A DNA stretch of 64,000 nt, from NCBI GenBank assembly GCA_003996215.1, contig QJPP01001542.1, forward strand, positions 434,001 through 498,000, written 5' to 3'. The notes beneath the pieces were generated by a model that saw only the letters and a program-made list of their open reading frames with translations, did not search any database and was not told where the DNA came from. A program made the position numbers and the translations under genes. Positions 24,201 to 35,926 of the stretch are shown here, one piece after another; positions within the stretch are counted from its first letter, which is position 1; each line of letters opens with the position of its first letter. The DNA comes from Jaltomata sinuosa. Taxonomy: Eukaryota; Streptophyta; Magnoliopsida; Solanales; Solanaceae.

Positions 24201-24604
24201 CAAAAGAGGAAGAATGAAGGGAAGGATTAAGAAAAGAGTGACACAAACTTTAAGGATTGTGCGGTTCCCAATGCGAAGCAGGCGCCTACTTTGGGATGGG
24301 AAGAGAGGGGTTTTAGGAGAATTTTATGGCTTTTTTTTTTTAAAAAAAATACTATTTGTTTATAAAAATTCAAGTATAATCTTTTTTCGAAAAACAAAAG
24401 AAAGTTTTTATTTATTTTTTTGGGTAAATTAGGGTAGTTATATAGATTGCATCATAACAAAATTCTACAGGGAGCCAGGTTGTGGCAGTGCCACATTAGT
24501 AGCCGTAGTACCATTAATTACATACAAACTTTCACTACTCCTATTTCTATATTGACTACTGCCAGTAGTAGTACTATATAGTCCAAAATTTGATGGTCAT
24601 CTAA

Positions 24605-24777
24605 TAGCCTGTTCGGATTGGTTTATTTTAAGCTATTTTTTTTAAGTTGGAAATTTTAGCTTTTAGCTTTTAGTTTTTTTTTTTGTTATTTTAACTTAAA
24701 ATTAAGTGTTCAGAAGCACTTTTTTACCTTAAAAACAGCTTAAAAAATACTTAAAATAAGTCAATCCAAACGGGCTA
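24605..24777. mobile_element. Small MITE with TAGCC...GGCTA ends
   Basis: The left end TAGCCTGTTCGGATTGG and the complement of the right end (TCAATCCAAACGGGCTA) agree at most positions, and the inverted similarity continues into TTATTTTAAG. Superfamily is uncertain; no clean target duplication found. Confidence 0.7.
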
Positions 24778-25063
24778 CTGGACATCCTAACAAGAGTATC
24801 TGCAAGCCGATTCTGCTCCCTATAGATATGTAGTACCATTGGATCACCCAGCCTATGGAGAAGGCACCTGCAGTCATTTAACAGAAGTTGCTGAATGAAA
24901 GAAAGTTTTTATCAATATTCGGAGGAAATTGAATTTTTTCAGGGTAAGAGATTTTATTTTTACGTATAAGAAATCTGAAAAAATTATTTTATTTATTTAC
25001 TCTGTAGTGATCAAGAGATTTTAATTCCTCGATATTTTCTCTGTTTGAAGTTATATTAGTGTA

Positions 25064-25346
25064 CCCTCTCCATTTCTAAATATTATATTTGTGATCTTTA
25101 TTAAAAGCAGATAGTTCAAAATATTTGTCATTTTGAAAAATTAAGACATAATTAGTTATTTATTTTCATCTTTACCTTTAGTTGTATATAAATATGGAGA
25201 GATATTAATACAGTAACAAAAGAAAAAAGTATTAAAGAGAGTGAAATAATAAATGCAAGTAATTTAGTCAAACTATCCCTCTAGTTAATATTTTTATTAA
25301 GAGCGTGCAAATAAAAAAAGTCACTAGCATTTAAAAACGGAGAGAG
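25064..25346. mobile_element. Stowaway-like MITE
   Basis: CCCTCTCCATTTCTAAAT and ATTTAAAAACGGAGAGAG are inverted ends next to TA dinucleotides. Confidence 0.65.
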
Positions 25347-25579
25347 TATTATGTATTCATTTTCATTACACTCAGATGGGGTGGTATATTTCTCTAAATC
25401 TTACACATAAATTTTGATTTGACTTCAAAGGGGATTAATTATCTAGTAGTGAGAATTCATTTATGATGTTGTTAGAAAGTAACTAGGGGAGTAATTTTGA
25501 ATTCAAATTTCTTTGGTTTATGTTACTAGAGAGAAAGGATTAATTTTCCATATAATCATAGTAACTTTAATTTATTCAT

Positions 25580-25714
25580 CACGGGTTCAAGCCGTGGAAA
25601 CAGCCCTTTGCAGAAATGTAAGGTGAGGCTGCGTACAATAGACCCTTGTGGTCCGGCCCTTCCCCGGACCCCGCGCATAGCGGGAGCTTTAGTGCACCGG
25701 GCTGCCCCTTTAAC
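25580..25714 (+). mobile_element. Au-like SINE, 5'-truncated
   Basis: Starts at the B box (GGGTTCAAGCC) and continues with CAATAGACCCTTGTGGTCCG and CCGGACCCCGCGCATAGCG to TGCACCGGGCTGCCCC. A fuller copy of the same family lies at 53195-53376. Confidence 0.85.
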
Positions 25715-27068
25715 AATCAAACCATAAAATTACTTTATTACATTAAAAGGGAATTCAACTTTAATTTACACATTAGAATAGTAAAGTCATTAAACTTCAT
25801 CTACTTATGAAGCATGAGACTGTATTTGTAAAAAAAAAAACAATAATATATGGACAAGTTTTAAAGAGCGGTTTGAAATAAGGCCATAAGTTATAATTTT
25901 TTCACAAAAATTAATTTTTGACGTAGAATTAGATCTAAAATTCATTCTTATGTGGTGATCCCAATCCCAAGTCTTGATTTGCCAATTTTAGGCCCTAATA
26001 TTATGTTATTCATGCTTCACATGTCTAGTTCTGAGTATGCAAAGAAAGGAAGAAGAGGATGTTACGTCTCGCATTGAAAATGAGAATGAGACATCGCCTC
26101 TTTATATAATATTCCTCGCATAGTCACATAATAAATTAACTTTCGAGATGGAGTTAGGCTTAAAATCTATTTTACTTGTTTTCTTTAATTTTATAATAAT
26201 CATCGCATAGTTACATGTATAATAATTTTTTGATTTTATTCGTATAGTCGATCCTAACTTGTTTGATATATAATATTGAGACGTAATAATAGTATTGTAT
26301 TTTGTAGTTTTCTTATTGGATGTTTCAAATTACTTTGTTGCAATTTCTCTAAGTTTCATATTTCTGGTGTCTTTACTCACTTTTCCTACACTTTATCATC
26401 TCTTTGATCTTTGTTGTATACTTCACATATAGCAAATGCCCAACTTTAGGTTTTGCAACTCAATGACCACCAACAATTGTTTGGTATATTTTCTAATCAT
26501 ATATTTGTGTTTGTCCCAATTTGATATACACTATATTTTCATATATATATACACTACATATATATATGTCATAATATTTCCATAGCCCACTATATACTAA
26601 GCTTTGATCTCTCTATTCCTCCAGAGAGAATAAATAAGAGAAGGTCGTTTGAGATAGTTTAGCCATAGTTTGTATCAACTTCCGGATATCAGTTCGTATG
26701 TATGAAATCATAATAAATGAAGATGTTAAAAAGGACGAGGTAGAGCTAAAATTATACGTCTCAATGCGCCGCAATTACTACTTTATGTTCTTTTATGCAA
26801 TTATGAACTTCACGAAATTCTATCAATTCGAAGACAACTTATACTTTTGATGAAGTTGTCTCCATTAGAGATATACAATCTCTAAAAATCAACGCAAACT
26901 TAACAAAAGATACAACACAACAGAAGAGATCTATATAGGCGATACCAATTAGCAATTGAGAATATATATTTTAGTCATGTTAGTACATTTACATTCCTAT
27001 GCTTTCTAGGCGTCTTTTAGCTCGATCAGATTGTTATATGTCAGTATAAAAATATAAAGAATATTTTC

Positions 27069-27095
27069 TTATTATTATTATTATTATTATAAAGA

Positions 27096-27185
<90 letters not shown>
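27069..27185. repeat. (TTA)n then long (AT)n microsatellite
   Basis: TTA units at 27069-27091 are followed by an almost pure AT run to 27185. Confidence 0.95.
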
Positions 27186-27189
<4 letters not shown>

Positions 27190-28578
27190 TATACAAGTGA
27201 GAAGCACACCCATGTGAAGGAAAATAAATCAATCAATTATAGGCCAAGATGCAAGTACTCGAAAAACGAGAGAAGGAAGAAAGCCAAAAAAAAGTGACAC
27301 ATATGCCAAGTTAGGCCAAAAATTTGCCTTCACTTTTTTTGTTTGCATTTATGTATGTATTCAAAGAATGGCAAAGATACCCAAAAAAATAAATAATTGG
27401 AACTGAATTTAAAATGTTGGAAAGCAACTTGTGTGTAAAAGGTTAAAGATGACAAGGAGATAGAGTTTGGTTGATGGTGGCTACTACTTGTTGGGATGAT
27501 GATATGGTTGCCACAAACTTTTGAATCAATAAAATAGATGTGTTATGTCCATCATGTGGCAAGAATAACTTACCATTTTGTATTTCATGTCTTCAACATT
27601 AGCCTTATCATTGGTAATGCCTCTCTCACATATCTAATCAGCTTGTATCGTTGGATTAAAAAAGTGATTGATCAGTCAAAATAGAAGTTTTCAAGCTCAA
27701 AATAGGTCGTTTAATGCTATATCTCCTTCTTGATCCTCACTGAAATCACGAAGGGAGTAAGAAGATATTCCAATGGCATATGCTTGATATGGGTTTTGTA
27801 CATGTTGTGCCTATTATATTGGTTGGGGCCTTCCCCATATGGCCCCACTAATGGGCATAAGAGCCCTCTTGTTACACATTTACGAGACGTCGAACTTTTT
27901 CTCAAAGTATTATAAAAGTCGCGAAATTATCTTTTTTGTAACCAAAATGTCAAGAAACAAATGGGACATGTTTTACCTATAAAATACAAAGTTGAGCGAC
28001 TTTTTAACTAAAAAGACTGTGTAGCTAGTGAGTTTATGTAATATTTAGATATATTTGAGCTCGTTATAAAATATAGTTTAATCACTTTAGTATAATAGAA
28101 TAAAATGTAGTGAGTTATCATCCATGAGATTACCCCAAATATACTTTTAGATGAAAGATTAGCAAGGGAATTGATACCATCACTCAAATTAAACATATAT
28201 AGTTTTAAATAAAAGAAAAAATTAAAGGTGATGAATTGATTTTTTTATAAATTATAAGCTTTGAGTGCAGCAATCATGATAAGATATTACATATATACTA
28301 TAATATCTACACTATTTTGGGTCAAAAAAAGTGCAATAAGATGCATATCACACGTACTATAATTATCTTTACAATTTTATATTTTTTTTAAAAAAAAAAG
28401 AGCCATCGCTTAGCCAAACTGGTCCTGTATATTACATGTTCCTATTAAGTATCTAAATACATAATAAAGTATTTTTATTAGATAATTTCTGATTTAAAAT
28501 TTTAAAAAAATTTATGTGCGTGTTCTCAAGTATCCATTGTGTAGGTAAGTTAATCACTTTAAATATATTATCTTTTTT

Positions 28579-28655
28579 TAATTATACGCATTAGTCTTAT
28601 TAAGTCATAAAACTCTAATTTTATTCTAAGAGATCGAGACTAATGCGTATAATTA
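28579..28655. repeat. Small palindromic element
   Basis: The 19-nt arms TAATTATACGCATTAGTCT (28579-28597) and their exact complement at 28637-28655 flank a ~39-bp loop. ATCACTTTA-type sequence continues outside both arms, so it may be a tiny foldback MITE. Confidence 0.7.
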
Positions 28656-29689
28656 AATGATGTAATCACTTTATTTACGTAATGAACGTTTGGAAAAACT
28701 CACACAAACTTTTTCAAAATATAGTCGAAACTCGAAAGTGTGTAATAGAAATAGATTTTTTTTGCCTTTTTTGTGACCTATTAATGTCTTTTGCAAGTTT
28801 ATACATATGAATAGGCAGCTGATAAAACTGACTTTATGAAAGATTCTTGGACATATATTGCCTTTTTGTCTTTTTGGCTATTATTTTTTAATTAACGATG
28901 GTATTTCAACCAGTTTTTTTTACGCATTTTGACTATTTTACGGGATATTTACTACCTCATCAGGACATGTGATGGGTGCCTAAATTTCGTCCACCAAAAT
29001 TTGGACAAACTTCTTTAAAACACTAATCTTCCAACTAACACCGTGTACTACCAAAAAAAAACAAGAATTAGTTATAATATTTGTGATTAATCTATCGCCA
29101 GATAGCTCATAGCTAATAGAATTTTCTATAATCGGTTGCTAATATGCCTTCGAATTGGTGACAAATTTTTATCATATAACGATAAAAATTATTCGTCGCT
29201 AATATCCTTTTTTTGTTATATTTTAGTGAGACGAAGCACACTCCAAATAATATACATAAAAATGGTCGAAATAATTGGGGGGAAAAACATGAGAGTACTG
29301 CTGCTAGAAATGTAAATTAGATAGCTATTTCAATTATACAACATTCTCAATGTCAACAATTAAAAAGAAAAAAAACATGTGTTGAGTTTTTTGGGTACGG
29401 AGTCACTTTTGTTAGGGAGCGTTTGACCCCAAATGTGAAATTTCTTGACGCGAATTCGAATTTCGTCGAACTTCAATACAAGTACTGAACACTAAATGAG
29501 AAACCAAAAAAAGTAGATAAAGGCAACACGAGTGAATGGTGAACTATACCAATTGCCAAATGCTAATCAAAGTTGGTTTCTCAAGATTCATGTGAGAATT
29601 TTCTGCATTAATTTAATAGGATTTTACTTTATTTTAAATTTAAACACCACTTGATATGTATTCAATTATTCAAATTTCACCGTAGGCAA

Positions 29690-29820
29690 AACACGGGGAG
29701 ATTTCTTTCGATCTGTCCAAGCCTTGGTGGAATAGAATTACTCGATACATGTATTGATAGGAGGTAGCAAATATGTTATAAAATTAATCAAGGTACGTGC
29801 AAACTGATGTAGATATACAT
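29690..29820 (+). mobile_element. Degraded SolS-type SINE fragment
   Basis: TCTGTCCAAGCCTTGGTGG, AATAGAATTACTCGATAC and ATTAATCAAGGTACGTGCAA follow the order seen in the SINE at 8026-8475. Confidence 0.6.
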
Positions 29821-30174
29821 TATGTTAACATGTCTTGATTTTCATTTGTATCAGGGCATACTCAACAAGGACGTTTCATAAATACAATGTAAATATTTGT
29901 CGTGTCGCGTAAAGCAAATCATTTAAGAAAGAAACCGGACCAGGCCCATATTCATCTCAGCCCATGAACCTACTTAAACCCGACCCAGGTCCAGATCCAT
30001 AACCCAATTATCCAAATGAATAAATATTTTAATGGAAAATCTCATTTAATTCCAAGGGGTAAAAAGAGTTAAAAGTCATTTTTATAAATATTGCTTAATT
30101 AATTAGTGGTTGATTACTATAATATTGATAATCTCAAAATATTTATTCATTTAATGTCCCAATAGTTCCATGTA

Positions 30175-30240
30175 TATATAAAGAGATCCAATTTTGTTAA
30201 TTCATACAGGGTAAAAGTATTTTTTTTTCTCTAAAAACAA
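30175..30240 (+). promoter_or_regulatory. TATA box and leader of the first SPH gene
   Basis: TATATAAA at 30175-30182 lies 59 bp before the ATG at 30241. The corresponding TATAAA boxes are visible before the SPH pseudogenes at 31807 and 40347 (about 31743 and 39583). Confidence 0.6.
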
Positions 30241-30639
30241 ATGAGTCATTCTCTGTTCAAAATAATCCTCATTTCCTTTCTCTTCTCTTTTCATTTAACA
30301 GAAGCAACTTTTTTCCGCCCAAAATTTTTAGTGGCGATATTTAATTATCTACCAAATAATGATGTTCCTTTAACACTTCGTTGTCAATCTAAAGACGATG
30401 ATCTCGGATATCATAACCTTACGATTGGCCAAAGTTTCAATTTCACATTTCGTGAAGATCCCTTTTGGAGAACTCTTTTCTTTTGTCATTTTTGGTGGCA
30501 TCCAAAAGAAATTAGTTTCGATGTGTTTAATAAAGGGCAAAAATGTATTAAAAAAGGACCAGTTTATAGTCAGAAATGCATATGGATTGCAAAGTCAGAT
30601 GGTTTTACTTTAAATGGAGTTAAAATACATGATTGGTGA
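30241..30639 (+). CDS. S-protein homologue (SPH, self-incompatibility S1 family), copy 1
   Basis: Single exon, 132 aa, with a hydrophobic signal peptide (about residues 1-22, ending SFHLTEA). The mature region has the S1-family layout: LRCQSKDDDLGYHNL, a SFNFTF strand, FFCHFWW, FDVF, KCIKKGP, KCIWIAKSDGFTL and a DW end. Four cysteines (in RCQ, FCH, KCI, KCI) fit the two conserved disulfides, and NLT and NFT are possible N-glycan sites. The family is named after Papaver PrsS, the secreted pistil determinant; in other plants SPHs are secreted small proteins of mostly unknown role. Solanaceae self-incompatibility uses S-RNase instead, so no mating role is implied. Intact, with its own TATA box. 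Confidence 0.9.
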   Translation: MSHSLFKIILISFLFSFHLTEATFFRPKFLVAIFNYLPNNDVPLTLRCQSKDDDLGYHNLTIGQSFNFTFREDPFWRTLFFCHFWWHPKEISFDVFNKGQKCIKKGPVYSQKCIWIAKSDGFTLNGVKIHDW

Positions 30640-31806
30640 TATGTATTTTTGCTTTAATTTTTAATAATAATAAAGTTTAATTACTGTATTTAATATAAAT
30701 ATCGCGGGTAATTTCTTATATTTCAAAGGTGAATTTTAATAATAAATTTTATTCATCTTGATTATGTGATCGTAGTGCCTCGCTTATGATTTCTATTGCG
30801 TTCCAACACATCTTACCAACGGTGGCAAATGAGCGAATTTGATCTAATTAGGACGTGTTTAAATGGGTCAAATTAATAAACGGTCATGACTCAACTCATT
30901 CAAAATTATTTAGGTCAAAATAAGTTGGAGTAATATAAGTTAGATAATGAGTTATAACCCGATCCGCTGAACATGATTGATCAACCTCCACTCATTTTTA
31001 TTTTGCTTTTTGAAGGAAAAAATGAAAATCGATGTAATTTTTTTAGATTATTTGTTTAAATACTTCTAAATTTACATAATACCAGTCTCTAAATTCAATT
31101 TTATACATATTTACTCATTAGGTTGCATTATTTTACCCGTTTCAAATATTTTGATGAGTTATTTTGAGCTCAATCTGTTGTATCAAGTCAATAAATGAAT
31201 CACAATTCAAGTTATTTAAACGTGGATGAATTAAACAAGTAACTAAAAAAGGATTATAGATTCATTTTGCCACTTTTACATCTAACATAAAAATATTATT
31301 CGCGAAATTATATTGTATCTATCGCCTTGAAGGGATCAAGGCTTCGTTACTAACCTTGTTAGGCCTTAATTTAATTCTCAAACTTGTGCACTAGCTCCGC
31401 CAACGTAGTTGGTTTAGCTACGTCCAATGTTAAGAAATGATTAAGAGCTACGACGAGAGTATAACTTTTAAAATAAGTTTGTATTAATTTTAATGTCCAA
31501 ACACCTACTTATTAATCGTTGCTAACCTATTGTTCAGTGGCAAAAGAAAAACCACAACACCACTCATCGAGGAGAATATGTTAGTGGTCATGGTCTAAAG
31601 ATTCTACCCTGTTGACTAAAATTTTCTTTTTGAGTCAAATCTTTGATCACGAATTTGACTTTGGTTAAAAATTATGAAAACATCTATAGAAGTTTTTGAC
31701 CATTCTAAACTCATTTAATATCCCAATAATTCTATTTATGCCTATAAAATAGATCCAATTTTGTTAATTCCTACATGGTAGAAAATAGTTTTTTTTCTCT
31801 ACAAAA
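30640..31806 (+). other. Intergenic segment; duplicated SPH downstream and upstream blocks
   Basis: 31310-31500 (AAGGGATCAAGGCTTCGTTA...) recurs after the other plus-strand SPH copies (34436-34620, 40785-40965). 31500-31806 recurs upstream of the pseudogene at 40347 (39340-39635). No gene is seen between. Confidence 0.7.
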
Positions 31807-32706
31807 ATGAGTCATTTTCTGTCACGACCCAATCCGTCGTGAGTGATACCCACCCAACCTCCGGATGAGCGAACCAATAGAGTTCAACTCTTGCCTAGAC
31901 TAACAGCCTAAAACCAGCAAGCGAAAAGTAAACTAGCAATCAAACGAATCAAAAACTAATCGTTATAATGAATCTGCGGAAAATTCCACCTAGGAACTAA
32001 AAGTCATCGTACCAAATATCAATACCAAATATCTAGAATACGGGGATGCCCCCAAAAGATAAAATAAAATAGTTTTAAGTCCGAAACAAATGGAATGAAA
32101 CTATAAGGATAACCAAGGTAGCTCGAATCAAGCAGCTCACCCTTGAAAGTCAGAATCGTCGGTGCTAAAGATGAGGTCGCGTCTCAGCCGCTGGAAGATT
32201 TCATGTACTCACCAAAAGAAAATCAAGTGCAGTATCAGTACACCACCACTGTGTACTGGTAGGATCATCAGCCAGTTTTCAAGTAGACAGTATATACACA
32301 GTACAAAAAATTCAAGTAAATATATAAAAAACATGCAACAAGTCAACAGGTCCTAGACTACAGTCTCCACCTACCTTGTTCCCGCATGAAGTCCATCTCT
32401 TACAGTTCTATACCACAAACATGTACCACTAATTATACCTTTCCGTCTAGCCCGGACCTACCCTGGAATTCCCTCTAGACAATTACCAAAAGTAATGATC
32501 AACCCGGCCTAAATCAAGACCAACACAACAGTTATACAACAGTTCCCGGCCACTCAAGGACCACCAAATAATAGCACCTTTCAATAAACAACTCGGTCCA
32601 CTCACGAAACCAATATCAGGTATTACTTTCAGTAAAACAACCCGGTCCTTACACGGATCAATAACAATCAACGTAATACAAAAGTCAACATGCAATATGC
32701 AATAAA

Positions 32707-32823
32707 GTAAACCCGTACCAGGCGTGGTACCCGTGCTAACCAATTGTTATACCCGTACCAGGCGTGGTACCCGTGCCAACCATTTATTATACTCATACCA
32801 GGCATGGTACCCGAGCCAACCGA
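32707..32823. repeat. Three ~53-bp tandem repeats with a palindromic core
   Basis: Each unit contains (C/T)ACCAGGC(G/A)TGGTACCC, a near-palindrome, followed by GTGC(T/C)AACCAA-like spacer. It lies inside the 2.16-kb element. Confidence 0.85.
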
Positions 32824-33550
32824 ATGTCAATAACCACAGTCAATAGATGAACACACACAACTTGTAAAACCAACAAGCAAACACCGTTCAACACAGACTG
32901 TAAACAGGAACCTAGACATTCCACACAACTTTCCTAAGCAATGTAAAGCATACTATCACTTAGACATGAGTACATGAATATATTCCATTCACATAAAATC
33001 ATAAGCCATCACCTACCTCGAAATGATCCAAGCTCTATTCAATCCGAGCTTTTCCGTGTTTCGGATTCCTCTCTCATTTTTGGTCTAAAAATAACACACA
33101 GTACATACAATTAACACACAAGGCCTGCACATTACCCGAATTATACCAAATCACCAAACCCCCGGCCATCCATGATCATTCCACCCTTTTTCTGGGCTTT
33201 CCCACTGTTAAATCTCCTAGTTCTATCATTTTTATGGATAAAAACGGAGAATTTAACAACCTATGATCATTTTAACATATTTTTATCAACACCCAAGAAT
33301 GTACATGCTTGGAACCCCCCTTCCTTCCCCGAATTCCACCATTCCTAGGTTATGCCAACCTTTCCCCAAATTCCCTCCAAGTAATTCTACCGCATATAAA
33401 ACGTAATACAAAGATTGAGGAACGAAAACCTTACCTTAAGGAAGAATTTCGACGGATAAAGGAAGAAAAATGCCTGGAATCGCCTAGCCCTTCTCCCAAA
33501 ATGATGTTGTGAAAAACTAAATGTTTTGAGAACTATTTCTGCATTAAAAT

Positions 33551-33621
33551 CCCGTTGGTCCGCTATAGCGGTCTCCGCTCCGCTATAGCGGTCCCGCTAT
33601 AGCGGAGGTCGCTACGGCGGA
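33551..33621. repeat. Cluster of CCGCTATAGCGG palindromes
   Basis: CCGCTATAGCGG occurs twice in full, with two more related copies (CCGCTATAGCGGAGG, CGCTACGGCGG) within 70 bp. The block is GC-rich within AT-rich DNA. Confidence 0.85.
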
Positions 33622-34375
33622 CCATTGCGCTCGTCACGGAAAGAATGTCCAGAAATCTCCCAGTTTTGGCCATTTTACAACACACTTGCTTTCCCCGACG
33701 ACCCAAAATAATCCCTTCACGTCAAACGCGATTCCGGGAGTTCTACTTATCCAAATTCGATTCTGAAAAATCCCCCGGACTCCTTTATGTCTTGGGTACG
33801 TGGAAAACTAGCTCAAAACAATACACATAGACCAATCCTTACCCGAATTTCCCTAGACTCTACCTCACCCCAAAACCGGCTGAGGCTAGCCTAGCCCAGA
33901 ATTTCAAACTCCCAAACTCGGAGTTTTCTAACTCTAAAACTTGGCACGATTGGACTACCTGTAACGATGGACCCGGTCGTTATATTTTCTGTCCAAAACA
34001 ATCTTTATTTTCTTCCTCTTCTCTTTTCATTCAACCGAAGCATCTATTTTTCTCCCAAAATTTTTGGTGGCGATATTTAGTTCTCTATCAAATAACGATG
34101 TCCAATTAACATTACGTCGTCAATCTGAGGATGACGATCTTGGATATCATAATCTTACAGTTGGCTAGAGTTTCAATTTCACATTTCGTGAGAATCCCTT
34201 TTGGAGAACTCTTTTCTTTTGTCATTTTTGGTGGCATCCAAAAGAAATTAGTTTTGATGGGTTTAATAAAGGTCAACAATGTATTAAAAAGGGACCAGTT
34301 TCTAGTCATAATTGCATATGGATTGCAAAGTTAGATGGTTTTACTTTGAATGGAGTTAAAGAACATGACTGGTAA

Positions 34376-34683
34376 TAAATATATAGTTTAAGATAATATA
34401 TGTATTTTCATTTTTATTTCTAATAATAATATATAAAAGAGATCAAGGCCTTGTTACTAACCTTGTTAACTATGCATTTAATTCTCAAAGTTATGCATTA
34501 GCACCACCATTACATAGATGGTTTAATTATATCCGATGTCACAAAATGATTTGAGAACTACGACGGAAATACAACTTTTGGAATAAGTTTGTATTAATTA
34601 AATTGATTTGAAAGTAATTCATGAGTAATTCTTTTCTCATCTTGTCTCAATTTTGAAAGTACAAAGACCAAACACATTAAATT
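34376..34683 (+). other. Duplicated block downstream of SPH pseudogene 1
   Basis: Matches 40724-41040 downstream of pseudogene 3 and, more weakly, 31310-31500. No gene seen. Confidence 0.7.
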
Positions 34684-35061
34684 TGCCAACCAAATGCATT
34701 TGTGTGTATGAAAAGATCTATGTTTTATACATCTTTTTTGCATTATTAAACACATCAAAAATGTTTTGCTTTGGAGGCCACCAAAAATGACAAAATTAAG
34801 AAAATAGTTCTATGAAAAAATTGCTCTTCAAATTCAAAGTCGAAATGTTGATCCTCATAAGAAAGAGTATGATATCCAAGATCGTTGTCTTTAGATTGAC
34901 AATGATATTTTAACGGGACAAAGTTATTTTTTAGATTTATTAATAGAGATCATATATGACTTATTACGAAGTCCTTCTTCTATGGGATGAAAAACAAATA
35001 AGAGAAATACAATGAAGATTATAATGTTGATCAATGAATAACTTATTTTTTTAGAAAACAT
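34684..35061 (-). pseudogene. SPH pseudogene 2 (3'-truncated)
   Basis: The minus-strand sequence aligns to the 143-aa copies at 38757-39188 and 42012-42443, from the initiator region (CAT at 35059-35061) to the codons before LDGFYLNG. The last ~18 codons are missing. The reading frame is broken by small indels (for example near 34800). It lies tail-to-tail with pseudogene 1, the same arrangement as pseudogenes 3 and 4. Confidence 0.82.
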
Positions 35062-35084
35062 TTTTACTATGTGGGTAAGCGAAA

Positions 35085-35535
35085 AGGCCAGGTAGATGTA
35101 GGCCTAAAAAGTATTGAGGAGAGGTGATTAGCTAGATAAGATATGACGCAGCTTCGTCTTACCGAGGGTGACTGTAGATAGAAAGCTGTGGAGGTCGCGT
35201 ATTAGGGTAGAAGGTTAGTAAGGAGTAGAATGTTGTGTTGCCTTTAGAAGGTATAGGGTTGTTGGTTTCTGTCATAATATTAGTCACACCCTTATATTTC
35301 GTGCTTTTGATATCTATTATCATATGTTGTGTAGTGTGTGTCAATCACCTTATTATTTTGTTGTTGTTATTGCTTCTCTCTTCACTATTTTCTTCTTGTA
35401 CTTGAATCTGTTGCACTTGGGCCGAGGGTCTCTATAGTCTCTCTACTTCCACGAGGTAGTGATAAGATCTGCTTACAATCTACCTTCCCCAAACCTCACT
35501 TGTGGAAATTCACTGACTATATTGTTGTTTTTCAT
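35085..35535 (+). mobile_element. RTE-type LINE 3' end, degraded
   Basis: AGATATGACGCAGCTTCG with neighbouring codons encodes a DMTQLRLTE-like stretch that I associate with the end of Solanaceae RTE reverse transcriptase frames; it is broken by stops. The 3' region continues GCCGAGGGTCTCTATAG ... GGTAGTGATAAGATCTGCT ... CACTTGTGGAAATTCACTG ... TTGTTGTTT, the TTG-tailed end shared with TS SINEs. Confidence 0.65.
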
Positions 35536-35926
35536 TAAAATGGGGAAAACATTTAAATTAATCCCTAAATTTTGTAAATATTGTTTTTTTAATTAAAAGT
35601 TTGATTTAAAGAGAGAACTTTGTCGTTATTCCATTGTATTTCATTTTGTCTAGAGTCGTCAAAATGGATTTGGCCATTGAGGAGCCCAATTTGATACTAG
35701 GTAAGGATTGGGTTAACATTTTTAAATATTTAAAAGTGAGTCTTATAAGCAATTTCTTTTTTCCTTTTTAAATAAAGGTTTATAAGTCCAATCCCAAGTC
35801 AGCCCACTGGCCCTTGAGTCTTGATCGAGGTTGGACCGAGGTCGGTCTGTGGATCAATATGTTATTTAATTTAGATTAAAAAAAATTTAAAAAATTGTGA
35901 AAAAAGAAGTAAAAGGTGGAATCTAG

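Larger units (their letters stand above)
24201..25560. other. Gene-free region upstream of SPS with two MITEs
   Basis: No coding potential recognised apart from low-complexity ORFs. It holds MITE-like elements at 24605-24777 and 25064-25346. Confidence 0.6.
25715..30180. other. 4.5-kb gene-poor AT-rich region
   Basis: I see no gene. It contains microsatellites (27069-27185), a short perfect-arm palindrome (28579-28655) and a SolS-type SINE remnant (29690-29820). Short ORFs here are AT-rich, without family signatures. Confidence 0.6.
31824..33983. mobile_element. 2.16-kb non-autonomous DNA element inside the SPH pseudogene
   Basis: Flanked by a 10-bp target duplication ATTTTCTGTC (31814-31823, 33984-33993). 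Ends are ACGACCCAATCCGTCGT on the left and ACGATGGACCCGGTCGT on the right, an imperfect inverted repeat. A 9-11 bp duplication suits Mutator-like elements, but that assignment is inferred. The interior has no transposase frame; it carries a 3-unit tandem repeat (32707-32823) and clustered palindromes (33551-33621). Confidence 0.8.
31807..34375 (+). pseudogene. SPH pseudogene 1, split by a 2.16-kb transposon
   Basis: ATGAGTCATTTTCTGTC at 31807-31823 is the start of an SPH frame like copy 1. The frame resumes at 33994 after a 2160-bp insertion (31824-33983) that duplicated ATTTTCTGTC. The resumed part is collinear with copy 1 to a GACTGGTAA end at 34375. It also has TAG at 34166-34168 where copy 1 has a Gln codon, and the first conserved Cys codon is CGT (Arg). 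It is therefore dead by at least two independent lesions plus the insertion. Confidence 0.92.

Noticed and set aside
27041..27232. ORF rich in Ile and Tyr
   Set aside because: Pure (AT)n microsatellite translation.
30398..30613. 71-aa ORF inside SPH copy 1
   Set aside because: Frame-shifted shadow of the real SPH frame.
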